NCBI GenBank assembly: GCA_029247265.1
Contig: JAQWLN010000044.1
Location: 1-58,034 of the forward strand
DNA length: 58,034 nt
From: Fuerstiella sp.
GTDB lineage: Bacteria; Planctomycetota; Planctomycetia; Planctomycetales; Planctomycetaceae
Reading direction: 5' to 3'
Shown: piece by piece, positions 8,690 to 17,674 of the stretch
Layout of the letters: each line of letters opens with the position of its first letter
Position numbering within the stretch: position 1 is the first letter of the stretch
Notes under the pieces: generated by a model
The model's database searches: none
The model's input: the letters and a program-made list of their open reading frames with translations, nothing else
What the model was told of the DNA's origin: nothing
Position numbers and translations under genes: made by a program

Positions 8690-9153
8690 GTGAAGGAGTT
8701 TTGGTAGGGTTTAACCGGAGTTGTAAGGTCTTGTAAGGCGGCCTGAATCTCGAACCTGAAGATTTGAAATACGAGATCTCAAGGCAAACGATGAAAGACG
8801 CCACCTGAAAAAAATGGGGTTTTTCACATCCCACTGTCCACCGATCACGGGAAGTTGCCACCTGTTATGCCGTGGCAACATCAACCCGTTGCAGCATTAT
8901 CGGGAATACGGGACGGCATCGGTTCGTGCAATTCCAGATTGCGGAACCTGCGTTCTTAACAGTACGGATATTTCCTATGTCGACCAGAATCTGATGGTAA
9001 AATCGTCTTAAACTGTTCACAATTCCCAGTTCTGCCATGTTTCCTCACCAAAAATCTTCTTTTCGGCCCTACTGATGGCACACTTGTAGCATAAACCGTG
9101 CGCACAATCGCGCAGACACTTCGCCAATCCCCTAACTCCCCCCTGAAGCCGCC
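8690..9153. other. Divergent intergenic region
   Basis: About 460 bases separate the divergently transcribed kinase and coiled-coil genes. It should hold both promoters, but no convincing -35/-10 pair, operator or RNA could be picked out. Open frames here are short and look non-coding. Confidence 0.3.
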
Positions 9154-9936
9154 ATGAACACGCGCATATTGACTCTCACCGTCCTGTTTCTTGCCTGCAC
9201 AACTGTTGATGCAGGTGTGTTTTCCAAATGTTGCCCGGCAAAGACTCGCCGTGCTCAACGTGCCTGTCTCAAAGCACGTTCTGCCGGTCCGACGACGAGA
9301 CTGTGGAAAGGGAAGGACGGGGAAATTCGGGAAGTCATCAGTTACTGGGCTGCACTTCACCGATCCGTGGATGCGGAGCATCTTGAAGTGGACCTGGCGG
9401 GCGTTCAGTCCGAACTTGAAACAACCCAGGCCGAAGTGGTCGCACTTCGTGACAAAATAGCCGCGGAAAAGGCGTCTTTCGAGCAGCAGATTGCAAAACT
9501 GAAGAACCAGCTTGGCAAGCAGCGAAAACTGGCTGCGTCTGAAAAACAGCGCGCTCAAAAAGCCGAAGCGGCTCACACCAAAAGTGCCGCGGACGTGGCG
9601 AGACTTCGTGCTGCGGGCAAGAAGACACAAGCGATGCTGACAAAGGTTCGGAATGACTTAAAGCAGACGGCCGCAGATCGCGACAAGCTGAACGCCGCAA
9701 ACGCTCAGCTGCAGAAAGATGTGGCGGATATGACAGCTGCAAAGACTGCGGCCGATTCAGCCGTCCAGGCGGCTCAGGCCGATATCAAAAAGATGAAGCA
9801 GGAAGCTTTGGAAGCCAAAAAGGCAGCCGTCGTTACAGAAGAAGCAGACTACGAAAAGGATCCTCCGAAAGAGGATGACGCTGCAGCTGAAGAAAAACCA
9901 GATGAAGAAGAAAAACCGGAAGCCGCAAACAACTAA
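9154..9936 (+). CDS. Secreted coiled-coil protein
   Basis: A 260-residue protein with a signal peptide (MNTRILTLTVLFLACTTVDAG) and a small Cys-containing segment (FSKCCPAKTRRAQRACLKA). A long heptad-repeat coiled coil follows (about residues 75-215, rich in Ala, Lys, Glu and Gln), then an acidic tail (EEADYEKDPPKEDD onward). No enzyme motif is seen. It is likely a structural or envelope-associated protein. It forms a single-gene unit: a strong intrinsic terminator follows the stop codon by about 30 bases. Confidence 0.7.
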   Translation: MNTRILTLTVLFLACTTVDAGVFSKCCPAKTRRAQRACLKARSAGPTTRLWKGKDGEIREVISYWAALHRSVDAEHLEVDLAGVQSELETTQAEVVALRDKIAAEKASFEQQIAKLKNQLGKQRKLAASEKQRAQKAEAAHTKSAADVARLRAAGKKTQAMLTKVRNDLKQTAADRDKLNAANAQLQKDVADMTAAKTAADSAVQAAQADIKKMKQEALEAKKAAVVTEEADYEKDPPKEDDAAAEEKPDEEEKPEAANN

Positions 9937-9967
9937 CTGAACTCGGCCAAGCTGGTCGCAGCATCTC

Positions 9968-10006
9968 AAACGACCGCATTCTAAACCGGATGCGGTCGTT
10001 TTTTTA
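9968..10006 (+). terminator. Rho-independent terminator
   Basis: The stem ACGACCGCAT (9970-9979) pairs perfectly with ATGCGGTCGT (9990-9999) around a ten-base loop and is followed by a run of T. It ends the coiled-coil gene and lies just before the convergent ispH stop. Confidence 0.9.
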
Positions 10007-10009
10007 TTG

Positions 10010-10942
10010 CTAAACGCGCAGCTCGTGCAGTTCCTTTGGCAGATTGAAGTGCACGTTCTCCTCTCGGAGAGTTTCCTCCGAGAACTCGGCGTTGAAGTGC
10101 GTCTTGAGGTAGTTCAGGCATTCCTCAACGACAACTTCTGGTGCACTGGCGCCGGCGGTAATGACGACTGTGGAATCCTGTGCAAACCAGTCCTTCCGCA
10201 GCTCGGCGGCTCCGTCCACAAGGTACGACGGAACTCCCTGACTGGCTCCGATCTCCATCAGTCGTCGACTGTTGCTGCTGTTCTGGCTGCCGAGAACAAT
10301 CAGCACATCTGCCGATTCCACCAGCATCTTCACTGCTTCCTGGCGGTTGGTCGTTGCGTAGCAGATGTCTTCTTTTTTCGGGGATTCGATGCCGGGGTAT
10401 CGCTTCTTTAACGCGCCGATGACATCCGTGGCTTCCGCGACACTGAGTGTGGTCTGAGTCAGGTAAGCGAGTTTGTCATCGATCCCGAATGGTAGTCTGT
10501 CAACTTCGGACGGTGTTTCCACAAGGGTGATACTTTCAGGGGCTTCGCCCATGGTGCCGATGACTTCGTCATGTCCTTCGTGACCAACCAAAATGATGTG
10601 GTAGCCGTTATTGGCATAACGGATCGCTTCAAGATGGACCTTCGTAACCAACGGACACGTGGCGTCCACAGTCTGCAGGTTTCGCTCTTTGGCCACGTTG
10701 CGAATTTCGGGTGACACTCCATGAGCGCTGAACAGCAGAATTGAGCCATGAGGTACTTCCTCGATGGAGTCAACGAATGTCACGCCCTGTTTTGTGAAAC
10801 GATCGACCACATATTTGTTGTGGACGATTTCGTGGTACACATAGATTCCCGGGCCGACTCGACGAATCGTTTCGTCGAGGCATTGGATGGCCATGTTGAC
10901 GCCGGCACAAAATCCGCGTGGGTTGGCGAGAAGAATTTTCAT
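10010..10942 (-). CDS. ispH: 4-hydroxy-3-methylbut-2-enyl diphosphate reductase
   Basis: IspH (LytB) performs the last step of the MEP pathway, reducing HMBPP to IPP and DMAPP with a 4Fe-4S cluster. The 310-residue protein is full length. The three cluster cysteines are visible: Cys12 in NPRGFCAGV, Cys96 in DATCPLV and Cys194 in DICYATTNRQ. His41 (YHEIVHN), His124 and Glu126 (GHEGHDEV) and the SQNSSNS phosphate-binding loop are also present. It starts 33 bases after the obg stop on the same strand, so the two probably form one transcript. Confidence 0.97.
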   Translation of the reverse strand: MKILLANPRGFCAGVNMAIQCLDETIRRVGPGIYVYHEIVHNKYVVDRFTKQGVTFVDSIEEVPHGSILLFSAHGVSPEIRNVAKERNLQTVDATCPLVTKVHLEAIRYANNGYHIILVGHEGHDEVIGTMGEAPESITLVETPSEVDRLPFGIDDKLAYLTQTTLSVAEATDVIGALKKRYPGIESPKKEDICYATTNRQEAVKMLVESADVLIVLGSQNSSNSRRLMEIGASQGVPSYLVDGAAELRKDWFAQDSTVVITAGASAPEVVVEECLNYLKTHFNAEFSEETLREENVHFNLPKELHELRV

Positions 10943-10975
10943 GAAGTGTATCAGATAGGGAGGCCGGAAATGGAC

Positions 10976-11992
10976 TTACGACGTGATTGCAGAAACGTCG
11001 TCTTCCAGTTCTGCCAACCGTGCCACGATCATTTGGTTTAACTGGGGAATTCCCTGGCCGGTGACGGCTGAAATCAAATGTACGTCTTTGCCCGACGTTT
11101 CCCGAAGCAATTCCGCACACGTTTCGGCGTCCGGCAGTTCTGCCTTGGTTACACACAGGATTTCCGGGCGCCGGGCCAGCACGGGATTATACTTTTCGAG
11201 TTCTTCGCGAATCTGGTCGTAGTTGCTCAATGGGTCGGAATTGTCTGTGGGCGACGGTTCGACCATGTGGACGATCAGTCGGGTTCGTTCGATGTGTTTC
11301 AGAAATTCGTGCCCAAGTCCGGCACCCAGATGAGCTCCTTCGATCAGCCCCGGAATGTCGGCCAGAACATATTCGACATCTAATGTAACCTGAACGAGTC
11401 CAAGATTGGGGTACTTCGTGGTAAAAGGATAATCAGCGATCTCCGGAGTCGCTCGTGACATGCGGCTGAGCAGCGTGGATTTTCCGGCGTTGGGTTTACC
11501 AACTAGGCCGACGTCTGCGATGAGCTTCAGCTCGAGCGTTACTTCTCGCTCTTCTCCGGGGTGGCCCAGCTCGCATTCTCGCGGTGCACGATTCGTGGAG
11601 CTGGCGAAGCGTTTGTTGCCTCTGCCGCCCCAGCCGCCTTTGGCGATGACGACGGAATCGCCATGTTGCTGCATGTCTTTTAGCAGGTTTTCGTGTTTTG
11701 TATCCTTCACGAGTGTTCCGGGTGGGACCAGAATAATCTCGTCTTCGCCGCCGCGGCCTGTTTTGAGACTGCCAAAGCCGTGCTGGCCGCGTTCAGCTTT
11801 CCAGTGGCGATGCCCAACTATGTTACCCAGTGACCCCAGATTGCGGTCAGCCTGGATGATAATGTTGCCGCCGTTGCCGCCATCTCCGCCGTCCGGTCCG
11901 CCGCGGGGAACGTGGGCTTCTCGACGAAAACTGCTGCAGCCGTTGCCACCGTCGCCTGCTCGACAAAGAATTGAAACTCGATCCACAAACAT
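10976..11992 (-). CDS. obg: Obg family GTPase
   Basis: Obg/CgtA is an essential GTPase acting in ribosome assembly and stress control. The glycine-rich Obg fold opens the protein (FVDRVSILCRAGDGGNGCSSFRREAHVPRGGPDGGDGG). It is followed by the G domain with G1 GKPNAGKS, switch region YPFTTKYPNLG, G3 DIPGLIEGA and a G4-like VTKAE. The frame is open to a TTG at 12055, but the ATG at 11992 matches the usual MFVD start. G4 reads VTKAE where NKxD is typical, a known variation. The C-terminal extra domain of some Obg proteins is absent. It is the first gene of an obg-ispH pair. Confidence 0.95.
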   Translation of the reverse strand: MFVDRVSILCRAGDGGNGCSSFRREAHVPRGGPDGGDGGNGGNIIIQADRNLGSLGNIVGHRHWKAERGQHGFGSLKTGRGGEDEIILVPPGTLVKDTKHENLLKDMQQHGDSVVIAKGGWGGRGNKRFASSTNRAPRECELGHPGEEREVTLELKLIADVGLVGKPNAGKSTLLSRMSRATPEIADYPFTTKYPNLGLVQVTLDVEYVLADIPGLIEGAHLGAGLGHEFLKHIERTRLIVHMVEPSPTDNSDPLSNYDQIREELEKYNPVLARRPEILCVTKAELPDAETCAELLRETSGKDVHLISAVTGQGIPQLNQMIVARLAELEDDVSAITS

Positions 11993-12486
11993 ATTCGTAA
12001 TACCAAAGGGCAGCATATGTGGCATTTTGCCACGTACATCGATGCGGGGGGCCAACTTATGAACGCCAAAATACGCCGCCAGCTCAGATAGTGTTCAAAC
12101 GACTCATCCCGTTCGGATTCTGGCGGCACACCACAAGTATTGTAACGTGACTTGCCTCTTACAGAGCGTTTTCTTGCTTACTGGTTCTGAGAGAACCGGG
12201 TATTTTCAAACAGCCCTGAACACCCCAGGGGTTTGATATGGCCGTTCCCAGTGCCTCTTAAGGCCTGAAAAGTGAAGGCGAGTTTTAACCTGGGACCAGT
12301 TTAACGTTTGAAACGTGCCTCTGCTGTGAATGCTCGCTGTCGTTCACCTTTTCATCCTCATCTAGCTTTTCCGCTGATGTTTTCATGATAACCTGTTAGC
12401 AGGCCCTTCGGTTTCCCATACTAGGTATTCTTTTGCAGAAGGTTTGGGGTCGGGCCTCCCTTCAATTTACCGATCAGGACGACTTG
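11993..12486. other. Divergent intergenic region upstream of obg
   Basis: Roughly 490 bases separate obg from the divergent KAS III-like gene. Part of it may be 5' extension of either frame. No RNA, operator or clear promoter was recognised. Confidence 0.3.
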
Positions 12487-13653
12487 GTGAAGCATTTTCA
12501 TTCAGCAACGAATGCGGAAAAGATTGGTCTGTCAACAATTGTTGATGTGTTTGATCGCGCAGACCTGTTCGAAGTGCTTGACAACGACGCTGTGTTGACG
12601 TTGTCACGACTGGGCGGAAAAACAGGTTTCAGAGACTCTGCCGCTATTCGCAGGTCAACGGGAATTACCACGCGTCGTCGCTTGCGGGACGGCATTCGGC
12701 CACTGGATCTGGCTGTTGAGGTGTGTCGCAGGCTGGAAACTGTCAGCGGCTGTCGAATGGGTGAATTCGACGCGATCCTGTTGTGCCATTCGAATACTGA
12801 CTCGAATGCGTGCTATCGGCTGGCTGACGCTCTGTCGCAGGAGCTCGGGCTGTCCAGCGGGGCGATTGCGGCATTTAATCATGGGTGCTCCGGATTCATA
12901 AAGCTTGTGCCGGAAGGCGCAATGCTGCTGGACAGTTATGAGCGTAACGCCAGAGTCGCTCTTGTATCCGTGGAGACCCCCGAATACTGGCATGACGGAG
13001 CTGATCGTTTGTTCTGTGGAATCGTTTCTGCAGGAGCCACTGCTGCTGTGCTGGAAACGGGCCGGGGGCTTCCAGTCGGTGCCTCACGGAGCGACGATTT
13101 TGAGATCCCGCCGGAGCGTCGTTTGAATGCTGACCCGCTCTTTCGGATGGAAACGACTGACGTCTTTGATTTCCGAGGCGAACCCTGTCACCGGACCGTG
13201 ATGCGGATGAATGCGGAACCCGTCTTTATCAATGGCATCGAATTGATGCTGGACAATCTGAGGGCGGCGATGCTGTCTATTGACCGACAGCCTGGGCAAC
13301 GAGTTGTTGTCGCCCCGCATCAGCCCAGTGGCAAACTCCTTCGAGCTCTGATTGCCGCTGCAGTCATGGAGTTTCCGGACGTCGAGTTTCTGAACAACCT
13401 GGAATCGTATGGCAATACGATTTCTTCATCGGTGCCGACATTGATGTCCCGTATCGATGAGGTACTGGCCCTGAACAAGATTGAACCTTTGCGGGATAAC
13501 GACCACATCATTCTGCTGGCAGCCGGGATATGCATGACGGATATTGCTGACCGCATGGCTGCCGGACATACGTGCCTGCAGTGGCGGGGGAACACGTTAA
13601 ATGTTCTCCACCGCCAGCAGACGCCGGAAGATGCAAACGTCTCAGTCAGCTGA
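12487..13653 (+). CDS. 3-oxoacyl-ACP synthase III-like (FabH/thiolase-fold) enzyme
   Basis: A thiolase-fold condensing enzyme of the KAS III group. The catalytic Cys-His-Asn triad is complete: Cys in FNHGCSGFI, His in VAPHQPSGKLL and Asn in ESYGNTISSSVP (152, 296 and 328 counting from the upstream TTG at 12433). The start is uncertain. GTG at 12487 has AGGA seven bases upstream; the TTG at 12433 would add 18 residues. The N-terminal 60 residues do not resemble FabH. This is unlikely to be the housekeeping FabH, since no acyl carrier protein or other fatty acid genes are nearby. It may start a specialised acyl product. Its stop lies two bases from the stop of the convergent DUF1080 gene. Confidence 0.8.
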   Translation: MKHFHSATNAEKIGLSTIVDVFDRADLFEVLDNDAVLTLSRLGGKTGFRDSAAIRRSTGITTRRRLRDGIRPLDLAVEVCRRLETVSGCRMGEFDAILLCHSNTDSNACYRLADALSQELGLSSGAIAAFNHGCSGFIKLVPEGAMLLDSYERNARVALVSVETPEYWHDGADRLFCGIVSAGATAAVLETGRGLPVGASRSDDFEIPPERRLNADPLFRMETTDVFDFRGEPCHRTVMRMNAEPVFINGIELMLDNLRAAMLSIDRQPGQRVVVAPHQPSGKLLRALIAAAVMEFPDVEFLNNLESYGNTISSSVPTLMSRIDEVLALNKIEPLRDNDHIILLAAGICMTDIADRMAAGHTCLQWRGNTLNVLHRQQTPEDANVSVS

Positions 13654-13655
13654 TG

Positions 13656-14441
13656 TCATTCTTCCAGTACCATGATTTCGACTTTTCGAAAGTCGCATGG
13701 GTGGCTTTCTGACTGCAGTGATATTGTGCCGCCATGCAGTGCAAGTTTGCCGTCCACGATCAGCTTCCCGGCGCTGTCATCCCGTTCGTCCAGTTGTGGT
13801 TCTGTGTACTCAAGAACCACGTTGCCGTCGAGGATGTGTTTGATGACTTTGTTGCCACGCACCTCGATTTCTGCGGTGACCCACTGGTCAAGATGCAGGG
13901 TCTCTGAACTGGACTTAATGCAGTGCTGTTTTTTCAGTTTGCCGTCCATGACGACGTTTGTGCCCGGCGTGCACAGGTTCGACGTTGTGCGGGGATCCTT
14001 GCCGTTGCCTGCCAGCAACTGCACTTCGATTGACACAGGGAAATCCTGATCCCTGGCCATCGTTGCCGGCTTCTGGCCGTGGACCATGACACCGCTGTTT
14101 CGGATGGCCCATCCCGGTCCGCCCGCACACTGTTCGTTTACGAATCGGTATTCCACGCGAAATCGATAGTGTGAAAACTCCTTTGCATAGAACAGATGAC
14201 CGAATCGTTCGCCGAAATCTTTGTACTGGTCGTAGCGGACCTTCATCAGTCCGTCTTCCACTCGAAAGGTGTTTCCGTAGTTTTCGCCAGGCTCGGAGTA
14301 TCGAATCTTTGGCGTCCAGCCAGTCAGGTCTTTGCCATTAAACAGTTGAACCCACGCGCCCGGTTTGAATTCCTGTTCGGCTGCAGGAATTGACGGGGCA
14401 CATAGCAGAAGGGCAACGGGCAGGGTCAGTACGTGCTTCAT
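13656..14441 (-). CDS. DUF1080 (3-keto-disaccharide hydrolase-like) secreted protein
   Basis: A 261-residue protein with a signal peptide (MKHVLTLPVALLLCAPSIPAAEQ) and one DUF1080 domain, a concanavalin-like fold. Visible motifs are WVQLFNGKDLTGWTPK, HYRFRVEYRF, NSGVMVHGQ and a C-terminal ALHGGTISLQSESHPCDFRKVEI. Members of this family act on keto-sugars or other glycosides outside the cytoplasm, and the domain is greatly expanded in Planctomycetes. It converges on the KAS III-like gene. Confidence 0.9.
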   Translation of the reverse strand: MKHVLTLPVALLLCAPSIPAAEQEFKPGAWVQLFNGKDLTGWTPKIRYSEPGENYGNTFRVEDGLMKVRYDQYKDFGERFGHLFYAKEFSHYRFRVEYRFVNEQCAGGPGWAIRNSGVMVHGQKPATMARDQDFPVSIEVQLLAGNGKDPRTTSNLCTPGTNVVMDGKLKKQHCIKSSSETLHLDQWVTAEIEVRGNKVIKHILDGNVVLEYTEPQLDERDDSAGKLIVDGKLALHGGTISLQSESHPCDFRKVEIMVLEE

Positions 14442-14620
14442 ATTTGTCTCCGGTTACGTATTTCGGTGTCAGCCGCTCGGCCAATGATTTCTGGCAGGCG
14501 GACGGTTGCTTGAGTGTTCTACAGCATTTCACGCTGCCTTGTGGCCGCGAAGAACGTTTTTCGACAGTAGTTTCGTTACTCCCACCAGCCAGCATCGTCT
14601 ACGACAATAAGTAAACTGCT

Positions 14621-16057
14621 TTAATTATCGCGAGATGCATCTTCGATGCAGTACAGATGTCCGAATGTACGAAGATATAGGCGACCATTAGCAGCGGCTG
14701 GAGAGGCTCGCATGCCTTCTGCCAACCGGTTCTTTGTTACAATCCTGAACTCATCGCTGGCTCGGATTGCTGTCGTGTCACCTTCTTCGCTGCAAAAATA
14801 GATCAGTCCATTCGCTGAAACGGGTGACGCGACATGAGTTCCGCCGACGCGGTCTTTCCAGATTTCTTCACCCGTGTCTGCCGCAACACAGCTGGCAACG
14901 CCCTTGGCGGTGATCATGTACACGCGGTTCTCCACCAGAATCGGGGCGGACAGGCTTGAGTTTCCCTTTGTCCGATTCCATCTGACGTGAGACTCGGTGA
15001 CGTCTCCCGTCGTTGACCCGTTCACCTCAACGCCAAACAGATTTTTCCCACCACTGCCGGAATGAAGAATCGCAATGTCGCCAGCAAACGCGGGCGGTGC
15101 GGCTGCATTGAAGTCGCCGTGGCGAATACCCCAGACTTCTTTTCCCGTCAGTACGTCGTAGCCATAGGCTCCTCGTGACCCCACTGAGACGACCTGGGTC
15201 CGGCCGTTAATCTCGACCAGTCCTGGTGTGCTGTACGCCTTGCGCAAATCACCTTCTCGTTTGGGGTTGCCGTCAGCGTCCAGATCGCCGTAGTCCGTTG
15301 ATCGTTTTGTTCTCCAGACTGTTTTTCCGGAATCGGTGTCGACCGCCATCAGAAACTGACTGTCGATGCCGTCGAACGTCAGGATCAACAGATTCTGAAA
15401 GATCACGGGCGACGAACCCGGCCCGCGAAAATGTCGACACTTGATATCCCGACGCTGCCACACGATTTCTGCGGTTTCCGTGCTTAGTCGAGCAGTGCCG
15501 TATGATCCAAAGTGAACGAATACGGCATCGTCCTGAAGTGCACACGAAGGTGATGCGTATGTGTTGACATTCTGGCCCAGAGGCTCCGGATCTTCGTTTT
15601 CGAACACCAGCTTATGATGCAGCACTTTCCCCGTCTCTGCATCCAGGCAATAGACGAACTGTTGCTTGCCATCTTCAGTCGCCGCGGTCAGCCAGACTCG
15701 GCCAGCGCCAATCACCGGCGTGGAATGGCCATGGCCTTCCAGTGGGATCTTCCACTTCACGTTCTTCCCCGACTGTTCGTCAAATTCTGTCGGCAGACCA
15801 TGGGCGTCAGCTGGTGACACCTGGCTGTTGAGTCCGGGACCGTTGCGGAATGGCCATGACAGATGCGATTCACCGGCAAAGATATCCGACTGGCAGCAGA
15901 GTAGTGCACAAAGAATCGCTCGACGGTAACAGGAATTGATACCGCAGGACGACTGGTGTTGAGTGCGACGGTAAGTCCGAGACGTTTGCATTGGCTGGAA
16001 GACTTCGATGAAGGGGCGAGACTGGGCTAAGAGGGCAGACTTGAAGCTCATCACCAT
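14621..16057 (-). CDS. Secreted PQQ-like beta-propeller protein (second copy)
   Basis: Blades with PQQ-like motifs fill most of the protein: YCLDAETGKVLHHKLVF, LSTETAEIVWQRRD, VDTDSGKTVWRTKR, YDVLTGKEVWGIRHG and VAADTGEEIWKDRV. The ATG at 16057 was preferred because GAGGGG precedes it at good spacing. ATG at 15991 would give a shorter N-terminus nearer the hydrophobic segment (RRAILCALLCCQ), and the open frame to 16384 is not protein-like. Most of the body has the pattern WPFRNGPGLNSQ then VKWKIPLEGHGHS seen in planctomycete outer-membrane propeller proteins. Substrate is unknown. Confidence 0.85.
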   Translation of the reverse strand: MVMSFKSALLAQSRPFIEVFQPMQTSRTYRRTQHQSSCGINSCYRRAILCALLCCQSDIFAGESHLSWPFRNGPGLNSQVSPADAHGLPTEFDEQSGKNVKWKIPLEGHGHSTPVIGAGRVWLTAATEDGKQQFVYCLDAETGKVLHHKLVFENEDPEPLGQNVNTYASPSCALQDDAVFVHFGSYGTARLSTETAEIVWQRRDIKCRHFRGPGSSPVIFQNLLILTFDGIDSQFLMAVDTDSGKTVWRTKRSTDYGDLDADGNPKREGDLRKAYSTPGLVEINGRTQVVSVGSRGAYGYDVLTGKEVWGIRHGDFNAAAPPAFAGDIAILHSGSGGKNLFGVEVNGSTTGDVTESHVRWNRTKGNSSLSAPILVENRVYMITAKGVASCVAADTGEEIWKDRVGGTHVASPVSANGLIYFCSEEGDTTAIRASDEFRIVTKNRLAEGMRASPAAANGRLYLRTFGHLYCIEDASRDN

Positions 16058-16413
16058 AACGATTCGCCCCTCAAAATTCCCGCGTTTTTGTACTTGTACG
16101 CATGAAGAAAGGCAGTTCTGTGGTATCCGGCGGCGATCGCCTGCGTTTGAGTCGGCATCATCAATTGCCTCTCCGTCATGAATCCACTGTGGCACCGCAG
16201 TATGCTGGTCTGTTGGAAGTGAATCTGCTGGCACTGGCTTGCTTCTGGCTTCAGGCAGGAGAAACTGTACAGTGTCCCGCTCGACCATGCCGCCGACGTT
16301 TCTAACGGAGTATCGCCACAACCGAAATTGGCATGTCTCGCTACCGCTGGTCATCTCCGGATGAGCTCGACATGGGCCGTTCATCTTCTGAAATTCTGTA
16401 GACCCTTTGCTGA

Positions 16414-17517
16414 ATGTCCGAACCCGTCGAGAGAATTCTGCTGCTGACCCACGAACTGTCGTTTCGTGGCGCGTCGATTCATGCGCTGAGGCTTGCGAAG
16501 GGGCTGGAATCCAGGCAGATTGAGACGGTCGTTCTGTGCACGCAGCGGCATTCGCTCGATTCGACGTTGACGAATAACGTACGGATCGTAAATGTGCCTG
16601 GATATTCTGTTCCTGTGTGGGGACGGGTTGTTCGCCGTACCGTGCTGCAAAATCTCAGCGCTCAACCGCCGGACGTGATTCACGTTCTGGGACCTCGCCT
16701 GCTGCCTCAGGCCTTGTGGCTGGGAAGACTGCTGGAACGCCCCGTCGTTCTGGGGCTGACAGATCAGGGTGAAGCCGGGCAGGTTGCTTTACCGGCTCCC
16801 AACGATATATGCAGAGCCATCGTGTGTGTCAGTGAAAGTGTCCGGTCTGCGCTGCCGGCGCAGCTGGAATCAATTGAGCAGCGCGTCATCCTGCCTGGAG
16901 TGCCGCTGGACGTGACTCACCGCACGCCGCCGATTCTGAAGGACGGACACATTCCCGTTGTTGGCATGGCCGGGCCGCTGGAAGTGATCAAAGGTGGATC
17001 GTTTTTTCTGCGAGCGTGTCATCGAGTTCTGCAGGCAGGTGTTCCGATTCGTATTGTGGTTACCGGTTCCGGCCCGGAAGAACGCAATCTCCGCAGATTG
17101 TCAACGTCACTCGAACTGGACGAACATGTGACGTTTGTGGACGACGGTACCTCGATGGAAGCCTACCTTTCGGCGATCGACATTTTTTGTCTGCCGTCTC
17201 TGCAACAGGGGTTCGGGGTGATCATGCTTGAGGCCATGGCACTGGGGCGCCCGGCGATCGCATCGGGCGTTGGCGGTGTGTTGAGCGTTCTTGAGGACAA
17301 CAAGACCGGGTTAATCGTGCCACCATCCGACAGCCGTGCTTTGGCCGACCGCATGCTGGAATTGCTGAACGATCCGGAACGAGCCAGAGAAATCGCGATA
17401 GCCGGTCAGAATCTTGTGGAAGACCGATTCACGGTGGACCGGATGGTCGACGAAACCATCACGCTGTATAACGATGCAGCTCCGGTCGTGTCGGACGCCA
17501 GCTATCGTTCGGAATAG
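16414..17517 (+). CDS. Glycosyltransferase family 4 protein
   Basis: A 367-residue GT-B fold glycosyltransferase. The N-terminal half begins ILLLTHELSFRGASIHALRLAKGL. The C-terminal nucleotide-sugar domain contains VVGMAGPLEVIKGG, VVTGSGPEERNL, and the donor motif QQGFGVIMLEAMALGRPAIAS. In the latter the first acidic residue of the usual E-x7-E is Gln while the second Glu remains. GT4 enzymes build lipopolysaccharide, exopolysaccharide or glycolipids. No other sugar genes are adjacent, so the acceptor cannot be guessed. Confidence 0.9.
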   Translation: MSEPVERILLLTHELSFRGASIHALRLAKGLESRQIETVVLCTQRHSLDSTLTNNVRIVNVPGYSVPVWGRVVRRTVLQNLSAQPPDVIHVLGPRLLPQALWLGRLLERPVVLGLTDQGEAGQVALPAPNDICRAIVCVSESVRSALPAQLESIEQRVILPGVPLDVTHRTPPILKDGHIPVVGMAGPLEVIKGGSFFLRACHRVLQAGVPIRIVVTGSGPEERNLRRLSTSLELDEHVTFVDDGTSMEAYLSAIDIFCLPSLQQGFGVIMLEAMALGRPAIASGVGGVLSVLEDNKTGLIVPPSDSRALADRMLELLNDPERAREIAIAGQNLVEDRFTVDRMVDETITLYNDAAPVVSDASYRSE

Positions 17518-17674
17518 AGCAGGTCACTGATTGCCGCAGGCGATGCTGGCTCGTGGCGCGCCAAAGCGGCTACTGGAAACAGATCATTTATGGCTCTCGG
17601 TGAAGATTTCGGGAAACATTTCCATACCATCGTCGGTGCGTCTGCGGCGTAATTTGCACACAGGATAGATTGAC

